DNA from: an uncultured Collinsella sp.
GTDB lineage: Bacteria; Actinomycetota; Coriobacteriia; Coriobacteriales; Coriobacteriaceae
Assembly (NCBI GenBank): GCA_900541695.1
Contig: UQKL01000007.1
Location: 35,227-99,226 of the forward strand
DNA length: 64,000 nt
Direction of reading: 5' to 3'
Program-made: the position numbers and the translations under genes
The notes under the pieces: generated by a model
Database searches by the model: none
The model's input: only the letters and a program-made list of their open reading frames with translations
Told to the model about the DNA's origin: nothing
Part shown: one piece after another, positions 1 to 8,160 of the stretch
Layout of the letters: each line of letters opens with the position of its first letter
Numbering within the stretch: the stretch's first letter is position 1

Positions 1-348
1 CAGGCGCAGGCTGTTGTTGAGCTCGGTCATGGTGCCAAACGTGGAGCGCACACCTGGCACGCTGGGGCGCTGATGCAGCGCGAGTGCCGCCGGCACGTGC
101 AGCACCTCGTCCACCTGAGCGTGTTCGGCCTGCGTCAGGCGACGGCGGGTATAGGTGCTGAGCGCCTCCAGATAACGGCGCGAGCCCTCGGCATACAGAA
201 CCCCCAGCGCCAGCGAGCTCTTGCCCGAACCCGACACGCCGGCAATACCCACGAGCCTTCCCAGCGGAATATCGATATCGATGTCCTTGAGGTTGTGAAC
301 ACGCGCGCCGCGCACCTCAATAGCACTTGGTTGTTGCGACACCGTCAT
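1..348 (-). CDS. UvrA-like ABC-ATPase, N-terminal part (runs off the window edge)
   Basis: The first 116 codons of a minus-strand gene are present, starting at the ATG at 346-348. The translation has a Walker A motif GVSGSGKSS and then the UvrA signature region ([20 protein letters not shown]), which is characteristic of UvrA and UvrA paralogues rather than of transport ABC proteins. UvrA is the damage-recognition ATPase of nucleotide excision repair. Paralogues lacking the UvrB-binding region are often linked to drug tolerance, and the missing C-terminus prevents telling these apart. The short N-terminus (walker motif by about residue 40) fits either. Confidence 0.85.
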   Translation of the reverse strand, partial: MTVSQQPSAIEVRGARVHNLKDIDIDIPLGRLVGIAGVSGSGKSSLALGVLYAEGSRRYLEALSTYTRRRLTQAEHAQVDEVLHVPAALALHQRPSVPGVRSTFGTMTELNNSLRL

Positions 349-375
349 CGCTCCCCTTCCTGTTAGCCGAACGTA

Positions 376-399
376 GCAAAGGGACTGTCCCTTTGTCAC
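376..399. repeat. Palindromic repeat family A, copy 1
   Basis: The palindrome is centred on GGGACTGTCCC with CAAAG/CTTTG arms and a flanking GTCAC. It ends two bases from the TAA stop of the minus-strand acetyltransferase gene (stop at 401-403). Four further copies lie at 981, 29777, 35572 and 39011. Confidence 0.85.
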
Positions 400-400
400 G

Positions 401-955
401 TTACTCACACTGTGCCTGCCTGCGCCAGTCTTCGCGGGTCAAATACGTAAAGTACTCGGTACGCACATCGTCCATGAGCTCGCAGGGCACGTCGCGTTCA
501 ACGTGATGAGGCACGAAGCCACATTTTTGCTGAACGCGTAGCGACTTGTTATTGCCCTCGTAGTATCCGCACCAAAGTGCCTTGCAGCCAAGTGTTTCGA
601 ACGCATAGCGCTGCACGGCTCGCACCGCTTCGGGAGCAAAGCCTCGACCCCAGAACGGCTTGGCGATCCAATACCCCACCTCGAACTCGAGTCCGCCTCT
701 TTGGCTGTTCGACTCGCAGCGAGGCGGCATGAGCCCGATGCTGCCCACGGGCTCGTCTGCCTCAGCCAGGCAAATGGCAAAGGTATGGGGCGCCGCAAAG
801 ACCGTCCGAATGATCTCCCTGCTCTCCTCAATGCTTCGATGGGGCGGCCAACCCGCAGCCGGCCCCACGTCCGGATCGCTCGCATATGCAAACAGGCTCG
901 CCGCATCCGTCTCGCGCCACGGACGAAGCGTCAAACGCTCGGTATGAATCACCAT
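401..955 (-). CDS. GNAT family N-acetyltransferase (RimJ/RimL-like)
   Basis: A 184-residue protein of the Acetyltransf_3 type. It opens with the usual TERLTLRPW strand and carries the acetyl-CoA loop GRGFAPEA followed by a C-terminal [18 protein letters not shown] segment typical of RimJ/RimL-like enzymes. These transfer acetyl groups to protein N-termini or small amines; the substrate here is unknown. An in-frame ATG seven codons upstream exists, but the GAGAGAGG ribosome-binding site lies at the right distance only for the ATG at 953-955. The gene is flanked on both sides by copies of palindromic repeat family A, with the stop codon only two bases from one copy. Confidence 0.85.
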   Translation of the reverse strand: MVIHTERLTLRPWRETDAASLFAYASDPDVGPAAGWPPHRSIEESREIIRTVFAAPHTFAICLAEADEPVGSIGLMPPRCESNSQRGGLEFEVGYWIAKPFWGRGFAPEAVRAVQRYAFETLGCKALWCGYYEGNNKSLRVQQKCGFVPHHVERDVPCELMDDVRTEYFTYLTREDWRRQAQCE

Positions 956-980
956 GTTTTGACCTCTCTCAGACATCGAT

Positions 981-1007
981 GTGACAAAGGGACAGTCCCT
1001 TTGTCAC
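981..1007. repeat. Palindromic repeat family A, copy 2
   Basis: A 27-bp palindrome with arms GTGACAAAGGGAC and GTCCCTTTGTCAC around a single central base. It lies two bases from the TAA stop (1009-1011) of the minus-strand ATPase gene and also within 30 bp of the acetyltransferase start, so it separates two codirectional genes. Confidence 0.9.
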
Positions 1008-1008
1008 A

Positions 1009-2127
1009 TTACTCGTGCCATAAAACACGATCGTGAATGTATTTGCCCAGCATAGGCACGCTAAACCGGACGAGGCCGTATCCGGCAGCCTCGATGACGC
1101 GCTCGCGAATCAGGCTTGCGCGATATTTACTCGCCCAGCTCTGGGTACGGTCGCAGCGCTCAATGATATCCGCCATGCGCGTCGGCTTGTCCTCGTCAAC
1201 CGCCATAGCCTCGATAAAAAGGCGCTGTGGACTGCGCAGCCCGTAATACAGAGGCGCGTCAACCGCTTCGTAGAACTCAGAGACGGCATCCGCATGGCCA
1301 TCCTCGACATCGCGCCTTTCGATGACTTGCGAGCCACGCCGGACAGCAGACCGCCACATGTAATATCCCACCAGCTGAACCATATAGGGATGCCCCATGC
1401 TCTTGTGCGCTGCAAGGTCCGCCGTCTCCGCATCAACGCAAAGACCGGCACACTCGACCGTCTGGATATACGAATCGCGCACCTTGGGCAAAGAAATCGC
1501 CCCCAACGTACGCTGCTGGGCACGTCGCAAAAACGTCACGCTCGGCTCTTCGAGCAGATCGTCAACCATGCTGGGCAAGCCGGCAAAGACCAGCGCAAGA
1601 CCGCGCTGGTCGCTATCGGGCAAGCCCGTGGCATCCTGGTCTCCGAGCACCTGCTGATAGAGAACGGCAAGAGCCGCCAGTTCCTCGATAGACGCAGATT
1701 GAGCCTCGTCAATCGCAAACAGAATACCCTTGCTTGGGCCGAGTTTCTTGAGGCGTTCGTTGACCAGCCCTCGCAACGTCTCGCCTTTTGCCCGCGCCGC
1801 CTCAACCGACATCCGTCCAAACGATGGGCCAAACTCCATTGACGTCACAACGAGCTTATTCGAGCGGAGTGCGTCGGCCAAGCGGTCGCATAAACCAAGC
1901 GAAGCGGAATCGGAGACAACCGCCCATCCGTGCTCGCTGGCCAGACGTTGCAGCTCCCTTAGGAGAACCGTCTTGCCGCAGCCGCGGTTTCCCGTAATGA
2001 GCATGAGCCTGCCCGGCGCTCCCGCGCCGTTATCGAGCCCTTCCTCAAAATCTTCGATGACTGACTCGCGACCGATGAGTATCGGAGGTCGCTTACCAGC
2101 CGTGGGCTTAAAGGGATTTGGATTCAT
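1009..2127 (-). CDS. Orphan AAA ATPase with C-terminal winged-helix-like region
   Basis: A 372-residue ATP-binding protein of the AAA_16/ORC-like kind. Walker A is GNRGCGKT (Lys52) and Walker B is ILFAIDEAQ (Asp140, Glu141). A sensor-like strand AGLPSMVDDLL and SVTFLRRAQ follow, and the last ~80 residues look like a winged-helix DNA-binding domain. It is a clear paralogue of the ATPase at 58676-59770: both start with an NPF-PT motif, share TG-RG-GKT, GLP, FLRR, and a PYM-QLVGY-W block. The start has a GAGGAGG site 5 nt upstream. Three perfect-phase 10-bp direct repeats sit 34-63 bp upstream of the start. No partner gene is present, so function is unknown. A DNA-bound, autoregulated ATPase is my inference. 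Confidence 0.85.
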   Translation of the reverse strand: MNPNPFKPTAGKRPPILIGRESVIEDFEEGLDNGAGAPGRLMLITGNRGCGKTVLLRELQRLASEHGWAVVSDSASLGLCDRLADALRSNKLVVTSMEFGPSFGRMSVEAARAKGETLRGLVNERLKKLGPSKGILFAIDEAQSASIEELAALAVLYQQVLGDQDATGLPDSDQRGLALVFAGLPSMVDDLLEEPSVTFLRRAQQRTLGAISLPKVRDSYIQTVECAGLCVDAETADLAAHKSMGHPYMVQLVGYYMWRSAVRRGSQVIERRDVEDGHADAVSEFYEAVDAPLYYGLRSPQRLFIEAMAVDEDKPTRMADIIERCDRTQSWASKYRASLIRERVIEAAGYGLVRFSVPMLGKYIHDRVLWHE

Positions 2128-2160
2128 GTCGGCCTCCTCGGATTGGCAAACGCCGCCTAT

Positions 2161-2190
2161 AGTTATACCAACTTATACCGAGTTATACCA
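2161..2190 (-). promoter_or_regulatory. Three tandem 10-bp repeats upstream of the ATPase gene
   Basis: On the plus strand the three units are AGTTATACCA, ACTTATACCG and AGTTATACCA with no gap. Read toward the gene the unit is TTGGTATAAC. The 10-bp spacing places each unit on the same face of the helix, as in a multimeric protein-binding site. The array ends 33 bp before the start codon, so it overlaps the expected promoter. A related array precedes the paralogous ATPase at 58612-58668. Confidence 0.75.
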
Positions 2191-2220
2191 ACAGCAGGTG
2201 ACAAAGAGGCCGCCCTTCTA

Positions 2221-4224
2221 TCACCTATGGCCGAAAAACTCGGCGTCTGCTGCTCGCCAGGGGCGGAAGGTGGTGGGATCGATCTTTACGTGCGCCGCGG
2301 CGGGTACGTCGTACCATTTGACCGTGTAACCGGCGCCGTGAGAGCAAAAGACCGAATCGGGCGTGTTGGGCAGATCGGCCTCGGGCTCGTAGGCGGCCGT
2401 CTCGATGACGCGCTCGGCATCATGGCAAGCCGCATAACCGGCGAACTCCAGGTACAGATGACCGCGCCCGCTCGTGTAGGCAGCCACCTCCAGCGCGTAA
2501 TCCTGCACCTCGGATGCCGGCACGCGACCCACAAGCTTCGCCCGGTCGCCCGCCATCGTCGGCGGCTCGTACTCGGCACCCATGCGCGTGGCGTCTGACA
2601 ACGCCCGGCCCACGCACTCCCCTGGCACCTCGAGCTCAAAGTGGTACCACGGCTCCAACAGTACCGCCGCACCCGCCTCGCGCGCCTGCATCAAACCCTG
2701 GCGAATCGCGCGGTATGTTGCCTGACGAAAGTCACCGCCCTCGGTGTGTTTGGCATGCGCGCGGCCGCCCGTGAGCGTAATGCGCACATCGGTGATGGGC
2801 GAGCCGGTCAACACGCCCAGGTGATCGCGCTCCATGGCGTTGGTGAGCGCCAGGCGCTGCCAGTTCAGATCGAGCTCGTCAGTCGAGGTAGCGGTACCAA
2901 ATTGCACGCCTGAGCCCGCCGGCAGCGGCTCAAGGCGCAGGTGCACCTCGGCGTAATGGCGCAGTGGCTCAAAGTGGCCCACACCCTCGACCGGCTGCGA
3001 GATCGTCTCCTTATAGAGAATGCCGCCGGACTCAAACTCAATCGTAAGGCCAAAGCGATCGGCCAACACCCGCTGCACGACCTCGAGCTGCACGGCTCCC
3101 ATCAACTGCAAGTGAATCTGCTCAAGATGCGTATTCCAGCTTACGCCGAGCATGGGGTCTTCGTCCGCCAACTCGGTCAGCGCTTTAAACACCGCATGGA
3201 CATCGTGTTCGCCCGGCAGCACCGTATAGGTGAGGACCGGCGCAATGACAGGTGCATCGCCCGCGGGCTCCGCGCCCAGGGCATCACCCGGGCGAACGTG
3301 TGCGAGGCCCGTCACGGCGCAGATGCCGCCAGCGGCAACTTCCTGGGCAAGCTCATACTTCTCGCCGTTATAGATGCGTACCTGATCGACCTTCTGCTCC
3401 CATGCCTCGGCACCGGAACGTCCGTCAATCATCTGTTTGGCATGCAGCGTGCCGCCGGTCACTTTAACCCAAGCCAAGCGCTCGCCACGATCCCCGCGGC
3501 TGACACGATAGACGCGCGCAGCAAACTCCGGGAGCCACGCCTGTTCACGCATCAGCGCGCATATGCCATCCAGCAGCTCGTCAACGCCTTGGTCCTTGAG
3601 CGCCGAGCCGGCAAAGCAGGGAAAGAGCTTGCGCTCGGCAACCATGCGCGACAGCGTTGCAACAGAAAGCTCGCCCGTCTCAAGAAACTCCTCGAGCGCC
3701 GCCTCGTCCAACGCAGCAGCGTCCTCCCGAACGGCACCACCCGCCAGCAGTTCGCTGGCATCCAGGCAGCCCTCGGAAAGACGTTGCCCAAGTTGTGCCA
3801 GCAAAACCTCGCGGCCGGGATGCTCCAAATCGATTTTGTTGATATAGATGAACGTCGGAATGTCATAGCGCGCAAGCAGGCGCCACAGGGTTTCGGTGTG
3901 CCCTTGTACGCCGTCGTTGGCGCCCACCACCAGAATCGCGTAGTCCAGGGCGCGCAATGTGCGCTCCGCCTCGGCAGAAAAATCGACATGCCCCGGCGCA
4001 TCAACGAGCATGACGTGGGTATCGCCTTGGTCGAGCACGGCCTGCGACGAGAAAATCGTAATGCCGCGCTCGCGCTCGATCGCGTTAGTGTCCAGATGCG
4101 AATCGCCATCGTCCACGCGGCCGCGCTTGCGAATGCGACCCGCGTTGAACAACATGGCCTCGGCCAACGTTGTCTTGCCGGCATCGACATGCGCCAAGAT
4201 TCCAACGACAGCTTGCTTCGACAT
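2221..4224 (-). CDS. TetM/EF-G-like ribosomal-protection-type GTPase
   Basis: A 667-residue translational GTPase. The G1 motif is AHVDAGKTT, G3 is DAPGH and G4 is NKID near the N-terminus, followed by EF-G-like domains II to V ending in GRGHLYLEF and YTVKWYDVP. Length and the early-domain sequence match the Tet(M)/Tet(O)/Tet(W) family, which dislodges tetracycline from the ribosome in the cytoplasm, rather than housekeeping EF-G (about 700 residues). Chromosomal members without resistance activity are common in related bacteria, so resistance is not proven. AAGAGGAG lies 5 nt upstream of the chosen ATG; a start 23 codons earlier has no such site. There is no obvious attenuator or mobile-element context. 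Confidence 0.85.
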   Translation of the reverse strand: MSKQAVVGILAHVDAGKTTLAEAMLFNAGRIRKRGRVDDGDSHLDTNAIERERGITIFSSQAVLDQGDTHVMLVDAPGHVDFSAEAERTLRALDYAILVVGANDGVQGHTETLWRLLARYDIPTFIYINKIDLEHPGREVLLAQLGQRLSEGCLDASELLAGGAVREDAAALDEAALEEFLETGELSVATLSRMVAERKLFPCFAGSALKDQGVDELLDGICALMREQAWLPEFAARVYRVSRGDRGERLAWVKVTGGTLHAKQMIDGRSGAEAWEQKVDQVRIYNGEKYELAQEVAAGGICAVTGLAHVRPGDALGAEPAGDAPVIAPVLTYTVLPGEHDVHAVFKALTELADEDPMLGVSWNTHLEQIHLQLMGAVQLEVVQRVLADRFGLTIEFESGGILYKETISQPVEGVGHFEPLRHYAEVHLRLEPLPAGSGVQFGTATSTDELDLNWQRLALTNAMERDHLGVLTGSPITDVRITLTGGRAHAKHTEGGDFRQATYRAIRQGLMQAREAGAAVLLEPWYHFELEVPGECVGRALSDATRMGAEYEPPTMAGDRAKLVGRVPASEVQDYALEVAAYTSGRGHLYLEFAGYAACHDAERVIETAAYEPEADLPNTPDSVFCSHGAGYTVKWYDVPAAAHVKIDPTTFRPWRAADAEFFGHR

Positions 4225-4470
4225 GGCTCTCCTCTTATTGCAAGCCCATCGCACGCGGCAACGGGCGCTCTCGTTCCACACTGGATGATACAATTTACGG
4301 GCCGGCGGGCGAAGCGGGCCCTATCCCCCGACCGAGCTCATCGCCCCGCGTTGCCGCGCAGCGATTTTCGTAGGTTCGCGCCTTGCGAAAGCCGGCACCT
4401 CCCCTTTTTGTCTGCCCGGGTTCATCTGGAACGGCAGCGACGCGAGCCCCACAACAACGCGTTTTGCCAA

Positions 4471-4496
4471 AAAATGGCCCCACCCGGGGCCATTTT
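4471..4496. terminator. Hairpin terminator
   Basis: Perfect 11-bp arms AAAATGGCCCC and GGGGCCATTTT flank a 4-nt loop, with T-rich ends on both strands. On the minus strand it lies just past the stop of the acetyltransferase gene at 4531, so it should end that transcript before the TetM-like gene. Confidence 0.9.
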
Positions 4497-4530
4497 CATT
4501 TAGATGGAGTGTTGGTATGCGCCTGGGCGC

Positions 4531-5019
4531 TTATGCCTCGCGCAGCCAGTCGAACGCAACACGCGGCGTGCCGTCCGACACATGGATAATGCCGGCACGC
4601 TCGAATCCCGCCTTGATGCTCGCACGCTGCATGGGCAGATTGTCCTGATGCGTGTCGATGCGCAGGTGATCGGCACGCTCTTTGGCAAAGGCGAACATCG
4701 CAGCCGCGATACCGTGCACGGTGCCGTCGGATGCCACACGGTGCAGCACGGCGTACGGAGTGTCGCTGCGCCACCGACCGTCCTCAATTACGTCATAGCA
4801 CTCGTCCGGACCCGGTAAAAAGGCAAACGTCGCTACCACGTGACCGTCAACTTCGCACACATAGCTGCCACCAGCGGCGATATCGGCAGCCAGCTGCTCG
4901 GCCGAAGGCGTGCCCTCGGGCCACTGCGTGGCGTTGCCATGCGCGCGCATAAAAGCGCGGGCCGCGTCATAGATAGCCATGACGGCGGGAATGTCGGTAT
5001 CGAGGGTTTTTCTGATCAT
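4531..5019 (-). CDS. GNAT family N-acetyltransferase
   Basis: A 162-residue acetyltransferase. The fold is recognisable from the IRKTLDTDIPAVMAIYDAAR opening, the central strand-turn LHRVASDGTVHGIAAAMF, which binds acetyl-CoA, and the C-terminal NLPMQRASIKAGFERAGI segment. Such enzymes acetylate small molecules or peptides in the cytoplasm; nothing in the context indicates the substrate. A GTG directly precedes the ATG used here, so the start could be one codon earlier. A GAGG site lies about 10 nt upstream. The transcript ends at the hairpin at 4471-4496. Confidence 0.85.
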   Translation of the reverse strand: MIRKTLDTDIPAVMAIYDAARAFMRAHGNATQWPEGTPSAEQLAADIAAGGSYVCEVDGHVVATFAFLPGPDECYDVIEDGRWRSDTPYAVLHRVASDGTVHGIAAAMFAFAKERADHLRIDTHQDNLPMQRASIKAGFERAGIIHVSDGTPRVAFDWLREA

Positions 5020-5096
5020 CACGCGGCGACCTCACGTTTATTGGTATCACTTTGATTGAGCAATGATACCAGCGTTTGAAGAGGGGCGCGAAGCAG

Positions 5097-5393
5097 ATGG
5101 GGAGCAAAAAGCGAGCCGCCTGGTCAAAGGCAAAGAGCGAGTTTTTGGGCGCTGCCACCGGCGGCGATATGAGCGATCTGTTTGCGCGCGAAGACGAGCG
5201 CCGCGACGCACTAGACGCCGAGCGCGATGAAGCCTGGCGCTACAAGTCGTGCGAACGCAAAAACCGTTACGACACGCGCGCCGAGGCCGAGGCAGTTATG
5301 GCCGACTGCGAAAACCGCGGGCGGCGCGGCCTTGCCTGCTACAAATGCGAATACTGCGGCGGATGGCATCTGACGTCGCACCCCTGGAAATAG
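5097..5393 (+). CDS. Small protein with C-terminal zinc-ribbon-like motif
   Basis: A 98-residue basic protein. The N-terminal half is charged (MGSKKRAAW, then AREDERRDALDAERDEAW). The C-terminal half reads CYKCEYCGGWHLTS, a CxxCxxC..H knuckle seen at the end of small conserved actinobacterial and phage proteins. A cysteine (SCERK) about 25 residues earlier could be the remaining zinc ligand. A GAGGGG site lies about 9 nt upstream of the ATG; a TTG seven codons earlier is less likely. Nucleic-acid binding is plausible, but I do not recognise a specific function. Confidence 0.7.
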   Translation: MGSKKRAAWSKAKSEFLGAATGGDMSDLFAREDERRDALDAERDEAWRYKSCERKNRYDTRAEAEAVMADCENRGRRGLACYKCEYCGGWHLTSHPWK

Positions 5394-5441
5394 ACCCCGC
5401 ATCGGCACGGCGCTGGCGAAGCGCCGGCCATCGCACGCAAG

Positions 5442-6146
5442 CTACGGGCGCGGCGGCACCAAAACATCGTAGCGAACGGCCTTGCCCGCAAGCTGATAGC
5501 TCGGCTCAACGCCGGCAAGCAGCGGCCCCTTCACCGGCCGTTTGATAACGACCTTGCGCGGCCGCACTGCAAGCGCAGCTTTAACCAGCGTCTCCTCATC
5601 GGCACACGGCTGTTCCAGATGGTGCAAGAGCTGGAACTTCTTTTTGACCGCCGCGCTCTTGGTGCGCTCAGGAAACATGGGGTCCAGATACACCACGTCG
5701 GGAGCCGCGAGCTCGCCCTGCCCGATCAGCTCAGCTACATGGCGAAGGCCGGCGATGCTGTCCTCGCCCGCATGCAAGCGCATTCGTGCCACGGCTGTCG
5801 CAAGCGCCGGATCATCTGTCGCGCGATCCAAGGCATCCTTGAGAAGCGCCGCGATCACGCAATCCTGTTCATACAGATCGACGGTAAAGCCCGCGGCCGC
5901 CAGCAGCAGCGAGTCCTCGCCAAAGCCTGCTGTGGCATCAATCGCCCATGGTTGTTCGATGCCTTTTGTGCGCGCAGCCTTTACCAACAGCTCTTGCTGC
6001 AGACGACCCTGCTTGAGCCGTGGAAGCATGCGGCCAAAATCGGCACGCAACTCCATCGTGCCGTCGGTGAGCGTAAGGCCCTCGGACGTCCGCACGAGCT
6101 CGAGCCCAGCAGCCCGAGCAACAGAAAAGGGATCGACGACGCCCAT
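5442..6146 (-). CDS. rsmJ: RsmJ-like 16S rRNA (guanine1516-N2)-methyltransferase
   Basis: A 234-residue class I SAM-dependent methyltransferase. The SAM-binding motif is AIDATAGFGEDSLLLAAAGF, the acidic residue after strand 2 is YEQD, and the catalytic-region motif VYLDPMFPERTKSAAVKKKF is diagnostic of the RsmJ (YhiQ) family. RsmJ methylates G1516 of 16S rRNA in the small subunit. The protein is close to the usual 250 residues. The ATG at 6144-6146 is preferred because AAGGAG lies 5 nt upstream; the GTG two codons earlier overlaps that site. It follows a small membrane-protein gene by 63 bp on the same strand, so the two may be cotranscribed. Confidence 0.85.
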   Translation of the reverse strand: MGVVDPFSVARAAGLELVRTSEGLTLTDGTMELRADFGRMLPRLKQGRLQQELLVKAARTKGIEQPWAIDATAGFGEDSLLLAAAGFTVDLYEQDCVIAALLKDALDRATDDPALATAVARMRLHAGEDSIAGLRHVAELIGQGELAAPDVVYLDPMFPERTKSAAVKKKFQLLHHLEQPCADEETLVKAALAVRPRKVVIKRPVKGPLLAGVEPSYQLAGKAVRYDVLVPPRP

Positions 6147-6209
6147 GGACACTCCTTAGCAAACAAAACGAATACGTGAGCGCCACCTCAGTTGGCACCC
6201 AACCGTCCG

Positions 6210-6353
6210 TTATTGTCCCACATGCGACATGGTCCACAGCATCCCAATGCAAAGCACAGCCATCAATACCGTGCACACGGCAGCGATCACAGAATCACTC
6301 ATGCGCCTTCCCAGCGACCGCGGCTCATCCACTTGCTTGACTCCGTACATCAT
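6210..6353 (-). CDS. Small single-pass membrane protein (47 residues)
   Basis: A short gene with two adjacent ATG codons and an excellent AAGGAGGAG site 3-4 nt upstream. The protein has a charged N-terminal 20 residues (VDEPRSLGRRMSD) and one hydrophobic segment (SVIAAVCTVLMAVLCIGMLW) ending in HVGQ. The arrangement suggests a cytoplasmic N-terminus and one transmembrane helix. It precedes the RsmJ-like gene on the same strand. No family is recognised; the strong ribosome-binding site and membrane-helix composition argue that it is real. Confidence 0.6.
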   Translation of the reverse strand: MMYGVKQVDEPRSLGRRMSDSVIAAVCTVLMAVLCIGMLWTMSHVGQ

Positions 6354-6580
6354 GGCTCCTCCTTCGGTCCAGCTCTTACCATGGCCTCATCATCGCAGCG
6401 CCGCGCATGCGCTGCCATCGATTTGACTTACGTCCAGCTTTCCTTTTTGAAAGGTTGAACCGTGCAGGCAAGAGACGCTTTCAGGCGCATGCATCGCCGC
6501 GTTGAACTACAATGTGCTTCACCATATGTGCAGCACATAGGGCGCGCCAGGTTGGCGTACTCGTATCGAAAGGACCAGCC

Positions 6581-6982
6581 ATGAGCTTCACTCGCAAGAC
6601 TCTCAAAATCCTTGCCCTGATTTATTTTGTTCTGGGCATCGCCAGTCTCGTCATTGGAATCGCCGGCATCGCGACCGGCAAGTTCGAGTCCACCTACGGA
6701 TCGAACGCCATGCTCGCCGCGGCCGTGATTATCGCCAAGGGCCTCATCGATCTTGCCGCGGGCGTTGCGGGCATCAAGGGTGCCAACAAGCCTTCGCAGG
6801 TTGACGGCGCGTTTAAACTCGGTATCGTTGCTGCAGTCGCCACGCTTGCCCAGGCGGTGCTCACGCTTCCCGCGTTTGGCGGCGACGCCATCAACTTTGG
6901 CGCCTTTGTCATCGTGGTGTACGACCTGTTCTTTGTTCAGCAGGCGCACGCCGTTAAGGCCGAAAACAAGGACCGCCTGTAA
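6581..6982 (+). CDS. Small four-helix membrane protein
   Basis: A 133-residue integral membrane protein with about four hydrophobic segments (near residues 8-30, 44-66, 78-98 and 102-122) separated by short loops, and a charged C-terminus (KAENKDRL). It resembles uncharacterised actinobacterial membrane proteins of this size, but I cannot name a function. GAAAGGA lies 7 nt upstream of the chosen ATG. The in-frame upstream extension has no ribosome-binding site. A strong terminator follows at 7021. Confidence 0.75.
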   Translation: MSFTRKTLKILALIYFVLGIASLVIGIAGIATGKFESTYGSNAMLAAAVIIAKGLIDLAAGVAGIKGANKPSQVDGAFKLGIVAAVATLAQAVLTLPAFGGDAINFGAFVIVVYDLFFVQQAHAVKAENKDRL

Positions 6983-7020
6983 GCGCTCGCTTCTCATAAC
7001 CTCTGCAGCCAAGCAACTAA

Positions 7021-7056
7021 AAAGGGCCGATCGCGCATCTCCGCGGTCGGCCCTTT
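7021..7056 (+). terminator. Hairpin terminator after the small membrane protein
   Basis: Arms AAAGGGCCGA and TCGGCCCTTT with additional inner CGCG pairing, starting 38 bp after the stop codon at 6982. It lies between convergent genes and is symmetric enough to act on both strands. Confidence 0.85.
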
Positions 7057-7109
7057 ACGTTTGCCCAGATAAAACCTGCCAAAATAAACCTGTCCCTATT
7101 TGGTAGGTG

Positions 7110-7925
7110 TTAGCTGTGACGGTACTCGGCGATGATGAAGTCGATATCGGTCTGAAGGGTTTCCAGGTTTGCCAGGCGCTCTTTGTCGGCAGGGCGCGTG
7201 CGGTAGTAGTAGGGCGTCATCTGGAACACTGCCTCGATATCGGCCTGCGTCTGGAGGGTGATAGAAGCTGTCACCCGCTGCGTTCCGATTAACTCGAGCT
7301 CGGTGGTCTGCGGCAGCTTCTCGTCGTTAAGGTACGGCGTATCGTAGAGCACCTCCTTGAGCCCAAAGAGATGACGGGCACCCGGCACCACGGTGTAGAG
7401 AAAGCCCTCGGGTGCCAGCACGCGGGCAAACTCGCGCTCGTTAAAGGGGGCAAAGAGCTCGGTCACCATATCGAAGGCACCATCGGCCACGGGGATATCC
7501 TTCATGTTGGCCACGAAGTAGGTCGCATCGCCGCGCTTGGCGGCAAGGCGCACCATCTCTTTACCCAGGTCAAAGCCATAAGCATCCACGCCCGGTACCG
7601 CGCCCATGGCACTGGTGTAGTAGCCCTCGCCGCAGCAAATATCGAGCAGCGTCATGGGGCCATTCGCAGACGTTGCACGCCCAGACACCTGCTCGCGCAC
7701 CAGCTCGACCATTGCGTCGCGCAACGGCGCATAGTATCCGCGGTTCAGAAAGTCACGACGGCTGCGCGCCTGCGACTTGGGATCGCCCATGGAGTCGCCG
7801 CTCTTGGACGAGCGCAGCAGATACAGATAGCCCTCGCGCGCACGGTCAAATCGATGTCCGCCCGCGCATGCAGCACCGCGCTCGTCGTCCACCAATGGCT
7901 TATGGCAAACGGGACACAACAACAT
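7110..7925 (-). CDS. RlmA-like 23S rRNA (guanine-N1)-methyltransferase
   Basis: A 271-residue protein with the RlmA architecture. An N-terminal zinc finger (CPVCHKP at residues 4-7, then CAGGH near residue 20) is followed by the conserved FDRAREGYLYLL segment and a SAM-binding domain with LLDICCGEGYYT. RlmA(I) and RlmA(II) methylate G745 or G748 in 23S rRNA helix 35; methylation of G748 affects macrolide (tylosin) binding. Which base is used cannot be told here. AAGGAG lies 6 nt upstream of the ATG. It is divergent from the MATE pump gene, with a family B repeat between them. Confidence 0.85.
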   Translation of the reverse strand: MLLCPVCHKPLVDDERGAACAGGHRFDRAREGYLYLLRSSKSGDSMGDPKSQARSRRDFLNRGYYAPLRDAMVELVREQVSGRATSANGPMTLLDICCGEGYYTSAMGAVPGVDAYGFDLGKEMVRLAAKRGDATYFVANMKDIPVADGAFDMVTELFAPFNEREFARVLAPEGFLYTVVPGARHLFGLKEVLYDTPYLNDEKLPQTTELELIGTQRVTASITLQTQADIEAVFQMTPYYYRTRPADKERLANLETLQTDIDFIIAEYRHS

Positions 7926-7984
7926 GGCAACTCCTTAGCGCGAACAACACAACGCCCACCATTGTCGCACGCCTCCCCCGCCTC

Positions 7985-8103
7985 GTCATTGGGGACGTTC
8001 TTGTTCGACTAGTCATTTAAGAACGTCCCCAATGACTAGTCTGAAGGAGTGTCCCCAACTGCCGGCAGAAAAGGAACGTCCCTAAGTGCCGACTAGTCGA
8101 TTA
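7985..8103. repeat. Palindromic repeat family B, copy 1, with a degenerate tail
   Basis: A long imperfect palindrome at 7985-8036 has arms GTCATTGGGGACGTTCTT and AAGAACGTCCCCAATGAC around a GACTAGTC-containing centre. Bases 8037-8103 hold degraded pieces (GTGTCCCCAACTG, GGAACGTCCC, GACTAGTC). It lies between the divergent RlmA-like and MATE genes. Other copies are at 21827 and 28748. Confidence 0.85.
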
Positions 8104-8160
8104 GGAGTATCATCGTCTGCGCAAATAAGCACGAAAGAGCATATTAGAGATTGAGAGCGT

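Noticed and set aside
2941-4503. 520-codon open frame on the plus strand opposite the TetM-like gene
   Set aside because: It is a shadow of the GC-rich codons of the real gene on the other strand; it has no ribosome-binding site and no recognisable domain.
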